This document shows positions 5,779 to 9,103 of a stretch of 9,103 nt of DNA, piece after piece. Where the stretch lies: positions 1 through 9,103 of the forward strand of contig SYID01000159.1 of assembly GCA_005798925.1 (NCBI GenBank), written 5' to 3'. Source of the stretch: Verrucomicrobiota bacterium (GTDB lineage: Bacteria; Verrucomicrobiota; Verrucomicrobiia; Opitutales; UBA953). Under the pieces are notes generated by a model, which was given only the letters and a program-made list of their open reading frames with translations, was not told the DNA's origin and searched no databases. Positions within the stretch are counted from its first letter, which is position 1. Every line of letters starts with the position of its first letter. A program made the translations under genes and the position numbers.

Positions 5779-6954
5779 ATGTTACATACTCGCAACCTTC
5801 TCATGCTCGCGGCCGCCCTGACCGTCACGCAAGTCACCGCGCAGGACAAGCCTGCGGCCGCCGCGATGCCGGTCGCCGAACAGTCCCTTAAAGAGCGCTT
5901 CGAAAACCTGGGCCTGATCTACAGAGACAAAAAGAATCCGGGCCTCCAGGAACTGTGGGTGCTTGGCCGCTACCACGGGCATTACCACGACAACGACGGA
6001 AGCCACGGACAGGATTCCGGCTTCGAGAGCCGCCGCGTCCGCCTGGGCTTCCAGGCCACGATGTTCGACCGGCTGACGGTGCACGCGCAGGCGATCAGCG
6101 GCAGCGACTTCGAACCGGCCTACAATGGCTTCACCGAACTCTGGGTCCGCTGGCAGTTCGCGGAATCGCTCAACCTCACCGTCGGCCAGCAGAAGCACCG
6201 CTTCACGCACGACCGTAACGTCTCGAGCCGCTACATGAGCTTCATGGAGCGCTCGATGTTCACGAACATGATGGGCCTCGACTACACCCCGGCCGTGACG
6301 CTCTCAGGCCGCGTCGACAAGCTCGACTACTACGCCGGCATCTTCTCTAACTCCGCCGGGACGGACATGTGGGAGTCCTTCACGGAACTTGATTCGGGCT
6401 CCTCCTTCCTCGCCGCGGGGACGTATGACCTGGGCCATTTCCTCGGCGCCGAGACGGCGTCCTTCTACGGCGGCTACCTCCACAGCGAAGCGCATGCCAA
6501 CGCGACCAACCTGACGCGTTTCGACGACGCCCTGGCCGGCGCCCTGATCCTCACGGACGGTCCGGCGGCCTTCGTGGCCGAAGTCACGGCCGGTTTCGGC
6601 GGCGCCCGCGGGGATGCCATCGGCCTCAACCTCCAGCCCAGTTACTTCCTCACCGACACCCTCGAAGTCGTCAGTCGCTACCAGATCGCCAGCTCCAGCC
6701 AGGCGACCGGCCTCAGCAGCCAGCGCCGCTACGAACGCCTCGCGGGCCTAGGCAACGGCGACGCCTACCAGGCGGTCTATCTCGGCCTCAATCATTACAT
6801 CGCCGGACACCGCCTGAAGCTGCTTACCGGCATGGAATACGCCCGCATGAACCAGCGCGATTCCTTCATGGTCTGGGCCGGTATCCGGATGTTCTTCGGC
6901 CCACACTCCAACGCCCCATACCCGGGTAATAAGTTGCTCAAGGGAAGGTGGTGA
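5779..6954 (+). CDS. Outer-membrane porin, phosphate-selective porin O/P family
   Basis: 391 residues with a signal peptide (1-21, cut near VTA/QD), forming a predicted beta-barrel that admits small anions such as phosphate or other small solutes through the outer membrane. Family signs: SRRVRLGFQ at 84-92 in the first strands, FTELWVRWQF at 118-127, the highly typical GQQKHRFTHDRNVSSRYMSF (136-155) running on into a Met/Phe-rich segment, and near the end HRLKLLTGMEYARMN (344-358) and SFMVWAGIRMFFG (362-374). Alternating hydrophobic strands recur throughout. An 18-residue extension, ending LLKGRW, follows the last strand, whereas most barrels end on an aromatic residue. The ATG at 5779 is used; a TTG at 5770 adds three residues without improving the signal peptide. 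No Shine-Dalgarno. It stands alone between repeat-rich gaps. The transported solute is not determinable; the family name reflects OprO/OprP. Confidence 0.9.
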   Translation: MLHTRNLLMLAAALTVTQVTAQDKPAAAAMPVAEQSLKERFENLGLIYRDKKNPGLQELWVLGRYHGHYHDNDGSHGQDSGFESRRVRLGFQATMFDRLTVHAQAISGSDFEPAYNGFTELWVRWQFAESLNLTVGQQKHRFTHDRNVSSRYMSFMERSMFTNMMGLDYTPAVTLSGRVDKLDYYAGIFSNSAGTDMWESFTELDSGSSFLAAGTYDLGHFLGAETASFYGGYLHSEAHANATNLTRFDDALAGALILTDGPAAFVAEVTAGFGGARGDAIGLNLQPSYFLTDTLEVVSRYQIASSSQATGLSSQRRYERLAGLGNGDAYQAVYLGLNHYIAGHRLKLLTGMEYARMNQRDSFMVWAGIRMFFGPHSNAPYPGNKLLKGRW

Positions 6955-6956
6955 GG

Positions 6957-7028
6957 GAGGGGAAGGCGGAGTTGAGGACTGAATTGAGGGCAGCGTGGAG
7001 GACTGCATGGAGGGCTGAATGGACGGAA
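6957..7028 (+). repeat. 12-bp tandem repeat array, forward orientation, after the porin gene
   Basis: Starts 2 nt after the porin stop. Units in perfect 12-nt register: GAGGGGAAGGCG (6957-6968), GAGTTGAGGACT (6969-6980), GAATTGAGGGCA (6981-6992), GCGTGGAGGACT (6993-7004), GCATGGAGGGCT (7005-7016) and a last diverged unit (7017-7028). It is the complement of the arrays at 5515-5610, 7329-7364 and 8058-8090. Confidence 0.82.
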
Positions 7029-7052
7029 AGACATCATGAGGGGTCGGGCTGG

Positions 7053-7109
7053 GTAGGGACGGCTCTCCGAGCCGTCCGTCGTTCGGCGGGCTCGGAGACC
7101 CCGCCCTAC
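7053..7109. repeat. Inverted pair of REP-like GTAG-hairpin elements (BIME-like), pair B
   Basis: The left element is GTAG (7053-7056) followed by the perfect 9-bp stem GGACGGCTC / GAGCCGTCC (7057-7065 and 7069-7077) with a TCC loop. The right element is inverted: stem GGCGGG / CCCGCC (7085-7090 and 7100-7105), then CTAC (7106-7109). Inside the right stem a single G:G mismatch interrupts an otherwise continuing helix, as if one base had mutated. GTTCG follows the left hairpin in both this pair and the pair at 5274-5389. The stems differ in sequence while GTAG and geometry are kept. This may also limit readthrough from the porin gene. Confidence 0.66.
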
Positions 7110-7164
7110 CCATGGTAGATGTCAGCGCTTAGCTGTTGGCGGCGGGGAACACTGTCGAGCAAAG

Positions 7165-7261
7165 GGAGACCGGATGATTGGCTGTGGAACCTATTTTCTG
7201 GTCTCGGGTCTCGGCCATCAGACTCCTGGTTCGGGTGTTCAGGTTCGGGTGTTCAGGTTCA
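7165..7261. repeat. Leader mosaic module, copy B, with 14-bp tandem repeat
   Basis: GGAGACCGGATGATTGGC (7165-7182) is identical to copy A. A doubled GGTCTCGG run follows near 7200-7214, and then two perfect 14-bp units GGTTCGGGTGTTCA (7228-7241, 7242-7255) and a third start (7256-7261). Between this and the 12-bp array, 7286-7320 holds repeated GGTGGC words. A reading frame starting at 7174 crosses the module in frame with the gene at 7429, but its extra 85 residues are repeat-derived. Confidence 0.75.
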
Positions 7262-7328
7262 GGAATCTGTCCTCTAACCATTTCAGGTGGCGGGTGGCAG
7301 CACCGGGTGGCCGGTGGCAGGTTTTATC

Positions 7329-7394
7329 AATTCAGCCCTCAACGCAGTCCTCCATTCCGCCCTCCGCTACTCCCATCCGCCATCCGCTACCCGC
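7329..7394 (-). repeat. 12-bp array plus heptamer array, reverse orientation, before the gene at 7429
   Basis: Three 12-bp units, AATTCAGCCCTC (7329-7340), AACGCAGTCCTC (7341-7352) and CATTCCGCCCTC (7353-7364), are the same type as at 5515-5610. Directly after them, read on the minus strand, are the heptamers GCGGGTA, GCGGATG and GCGGATG (7374-7394), the reverse of the array at 5195-5229. Confidence 0.74.
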
Positions 7395-7428
7395 TAAAAC
7401 CTTTTTCCACCTCCGGTGTTTTAAAAAC

Positions 7429-7884
7429 ATGCGCCACCCCGCCCTGCTCCTCGCCCTCCTCGCCACGCTCCCGCTCTTCGCCGCGGATGAGAAGAAGCCT
7501 ACGGAACCCGTGGCCAAGCCGGCCGAGAAGACGGAACCGGCCGTGAAGAATAAGAAAGGCCTCGACGCCCCGGAGATCCCGGAAGGCGTCTCCCTCTCCG
7601 ACGGAGTGAAACTGCAGGAAGCCTGGCTGGCCGCGGAAAAAGACCCGACGTTCCTCGCCGTCTTCAAGAAAAACGGCGGCGGCGCGAAACCGAAGAAAAG
7701 CGAAGGCGAGAAGACGAAAGGCGGCGCGCGCGAGGCCAAGGCCGGCCGTCAGGAGATCGATGAGGCCCGCGTCAAGGCCATGCAGCAAGCCGACCCCAGC
7801 CTGAACATCCAACTCATCCGCGCCTACGTCGAATCCAGCCACCAGAAAAAGCCCGACGTCGCTGGCAAGCCGAAGAAGAAGTGA
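7429..7884 (+). CDS. Secreted Lys/Ala/Glu-rich protein of unknown function, paralogue of the 4710 product
   Basis: 151 residues. Signal peptide 1-19 (MRHPALLLALLATLPLFAA, then DE). The mature chain has a Lys/Pro/Glu-rich linker (20-48), a first helix PEGVSLSDGVKLQEAWLAAE (51-70), KDPTFLAVFKKNGG (71-84), and a Lys/Gly-rich low-complexity insert (about 85-104). A second helical part, IDEARVKAMQQADPSLNIQL (110-129), precedes a basic tail ending KPKKK. The EGVS start of the domain and ADPSL near its end are shared with the proteins at 8142 and 4710 respectively. The insert falls where those two proteins have a charged turn, suggesting expansion there. The ATG at 7429 is chosen because it begins the signal peptide; the frame is open 85 codons further back through repeats. 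No Shine-Dalgarno; TAAAACCTTT lies at 7395-7404. Function unknown. Confidence 0.82.
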   Translation: MRHPALLLALLATLPLFAADEKKPTEPVAKPAEKTEPAVKNKKGLDAPEIPEGVSLSDGVKLQEAWLAAEKDPTFLAVFKKNGGGAKPKKSEGEKTKGGAREAKAGRQEIDEARVKAMQQADPSLNIQLIRAYVESSHQKKPDVAGKPKKK

Positions 7885-7933
7885 CGCCGCGTCGCCAAGC
7901 GACGGCGGGGCCGGCGCTAGGGCCAGGCCTGGA

Positions 7934-7975
7934 TGAGTCGATCTGTTAGCCGGAGGGCCAAAGGTCATCGACTCA
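7934..7975. repeat. Inverted repeat in the 7885-8141 gap
   Basis: TGAGTCGAT (7934-7942) and ATCGACTCA (7967-7975) are perfect 9-bp arms with a 24-nt spacer. They lie about 50 nt after the preceding stop and just before leader module copy C. A T-tract is absent, so it is not a standard terminator; it could be a regulator site or element end. Confidence 0.45.
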
Positions 7976-7979
7976 CGGG

Positions 7980-8090
7980 GGAGACCGGACAACTGGCTGA
8001 GGAGCCGATTCCGGTGGCAGACGGCAGCCCCAGGCGGCAGCTGGCAGGCTTAATCAAAGCAGTCCTCAATTCTGCCATCGATTCCGCCCC
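7980..8090. repeat. Leader mosaic module, copy C, with short reverse 12-bp array
   Basis: GGAGACCGGACAACTGGC (7980-7997) differs from copies A and B by three transitions. It is followed by GGCA-containing short repeats (about 8012-8048) and then three 12-bp units of the reverse type from 8058: AAAGCAGTCCTC, AATTCTGCCATC and a diverged one. It has the same order of modules as copies A and B but is more decayed. The remaining 8091-8141 holds only an AT-richer stretch before the next start. Confidence 0.62.
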
Positions 8091-8141
8091 GCCCCATCGT
8101 ACGCAACTTCCCGGGAACTTTGCTGTTTAACAAATAACCCT

Positions 8142-9068
8142 ATGCGCCTGCTTTCCCTCCCCTGCCTCGCCCTGCTGCTCGCCGGCGTCCTGACCGCCGC
8201 CGACAGCCAGCCGATGCCCGTCGCGAAGAAAAACCCGCGCGCCACCGTTGCCGCCCAGTTGCCGACCGCCGTGGAGGGACTTTCCGACGAAGCCTACGCG
8301 CAGGTGAAACGCGCCCTGCTCGCGACCTTCAACGACGAGGCCGTCGTGGCCGCTCGCAAACGCCTTTCAGAACTGAAGGAGCGGGCGCGCTTCGTCAAAG
8401 GCCGCAACGAGTCCGAAGACCTGCGGATGGATTACGAGAAGGCGCGCGATACGATGATCCGGTCGACCGTCGACGCCGTAGCCAGGTTCGACGCCACCAT
8501 CCCCAAGGATGACGTGGTGAAGGCTTTCGTCGCAATCGAAGAACTCATCAAGAAACGCGGCCAGGAAGCCAATCGCCTGGCCCAGGAAAAAGCGGCCGCG
8601 GCCGAGCGGGACGCCGCCAAGCAGCCCAAGGACGAAGCCAGTCCCGCGGCCGACGCGGCCGCCAAGACAAAGGAAACCAAACCGGCGACCCCGGCCGAAC
8701 TGCTCGCCGACGTCGAGGGCGTCTCGTCCGAGGAAATGCGCAAGTTCCGCGCGGCCGCGTTCAAGGCCCAGCGCGACCCGCAGGTGAAGGAGCTCAAGGC
8801 CAAGCGGAACCAGCTGCAGAAGGAGGCCGAGTTCCTCTCCCAGGAAGAAAAGAAGAATCTGCGCGGGGAATTCGAACAACTTCAGGCCGACATCCGCAAA
8901 GCCAATCTCGCCGCCATCGCCCAAGGCGCACCCGACCTCTCCAAGGAAACCCTCGAGAAGATCTATGACGCCATCGAGACCCGCACGCGCGAAGCCATCG
9001 AGAAGTCCGGGAAGAAGAAGGCGACGAAGACCCCGCTTAAACCCTTCCCGTTCGGGGAGAAAAAATAA
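8142..9068 (+). CDS. Secreted helical protein with two tandem copies of the Lys/Ala-rich domain
   Basis: 308 residues with a signal peptide (about 1-20, ending LTAA before DSQ). Two copies of one helical domain follow. Copy 1 (about 44-138) opens VEGLSDEAYAQVKRALLATF and continues NDEAVVAARKRLSELKERAR. Copy 2 (about 191-288) opens VEGVSSEEMRKFRAAAFKAQ and continues RDPQVKELKAKRNQLQKEAE. Both then carry a charged turn (SEDLR..YEKA, EEKKNLRGEFEQ) and end in a helix before a Lys-rich stretch. They are joined by an Ala/Lys/Glu coiled or disordered linker (139-187); the C-terminus is basic (KKKATKTP). The single-domain relatives are encoded at 4710 and 7429. No Shine-Dalgarno precedes the ATG, which sits in an AT-richer leader (TTTAACAAATAACCCT). 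Cys8 is inside the signal sequence and does not form a lipobox. Possibly a periplasmic or surface structural or binding protein; no named family recognised. Confidence 0.86.
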   Translation: MRLLSLPCLALLLAGVLTAADSQPMPVAKKNPRATVAAQLPTAVEGLSDEAYAQVKRALLATFNDEAVVAARKRLSELKERARFVKGRNESEDLRMDYEKARDTMIRSTVDAVARFDATIPKDDVVKAFVAIEELIKKRGQEANRLAQEKAAAAERDAAKQPKDEASPAADAAAKTKETKPATPAELLADVEGVSSEEMRKFRAAAFKAQRDPQVKELKAKRNQLQKEAEFLSQEEKKNLRGEFEQLQADIRKANLAAIAQGAPDLSKETLEKIYDAIETRTREAIEKSGKKKATKTPLKPFPFGEKK

Positions 9069-9071
9069 CCC

Positions 9072-9103
9072 GAAGAGGACTGAGTTGAGGACGGCGTAGA
9101 GGA
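9072..9103 (+). repeat. 12-bp tandem repeat array, forward orientation, runs off the right edge
   Basis: Begins 3 nt after the stop of the two-domain protein. It holds a partial unit (9072-9081), GAGTTGAGGACG (9082-9093), nearly identical to the unit at 6969-6980, and then GCGTAGAGGA (9094-9103), cut by the window edge. Orientation matches the array after the porin stop. Confidence 0.72.

Noticed and set aside
7174..7428. 85-codon N-terminal extension of the gene at 7429
   Set aside because: The extension is translated repeat DNA and would bury the clear signal peptide that begins at 7429.
7890..7904. Terminator after the gene at 7429
   Set aside because: CGTCGC-CAA-GCGACG forms a 6-bp hairpin right after the stop, but no T-tract follows and the outer stem is broken, so a terminator call is not supported.
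7387..7992. Minus-strand frame of 201 codons
   Set aside because: It runs opposite the secreted protein at 7429 and into repeats; that protein has a signal peptide and paralogues, whereas the reverse frame has no features.

Overview
This is a high-GC bacterial window with nine complete protein genes and one partial gene. The likely source is Verrucomicrobiota (Opitutae-like). That placement is an inference from four things: long intergenic stretches of degenerate short tandem repeats, small secreted Lys/Ala-rich proteins, a short OprO/OprP-type porin, and start codons that mostly lack a Shine-Dalgarno sequence. I see no phage, plasmid, transposase, CRISPR, tRNA or rRNA signal.

Left part (1-4593), housekeeping and membrane genes. 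The window opens inside hemF on the minus strand (oxygen-dependent coproporphyrinogen III oxidase, haem synthesis). Divergent from it is a YugP-type membrane zinc metallopeptidase homologue whose HExxH motif has become RLAGH, so it is probably catalytically dead. Next come an eight-helix membrane protein with a C-terminal SRPBCC (START-like) domain, then two small membrane-anchored periplasmic helical proteins of unknown function that are probably co-transcribed. These converge, with an 8-bp overlap, on a minus-strand N-formylglutamate amidohydrolase-family gene.

Right part (4710-9103), exported proteins. There are three signal-peptide proteins rich in Lys, Ala and Glu (at 4710, 7429 and 8142) and one outer-membrane porin (5779). 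The three small proteins appear to share one helical domain, present twice in tandem in the protein at 8142. None has a function I recognise. A strong intrinsic terminator with a UUCG loop closes the gene at 4710.

Intergenic DNA (5181-5778, 6955-7428, 7885-8141) is a mosaic of recurring modules. These are two inverted pairs of GTAG-plus-hairpin elements resembling REP/BIME sequences, a degenerate 12-bp tandem repeat, a degenerate heptamer repeat, a 14-bp repeat, and an 18-bp leader word seen in all three gaps. The tandem repeats are in one orientation after stop codons and in the reverse orientation before start codons, so genes sit between inverted repeat arrays. With the paralogous secreted-protein family and the dead metallopeptidase, this is the most unusual content of the window.
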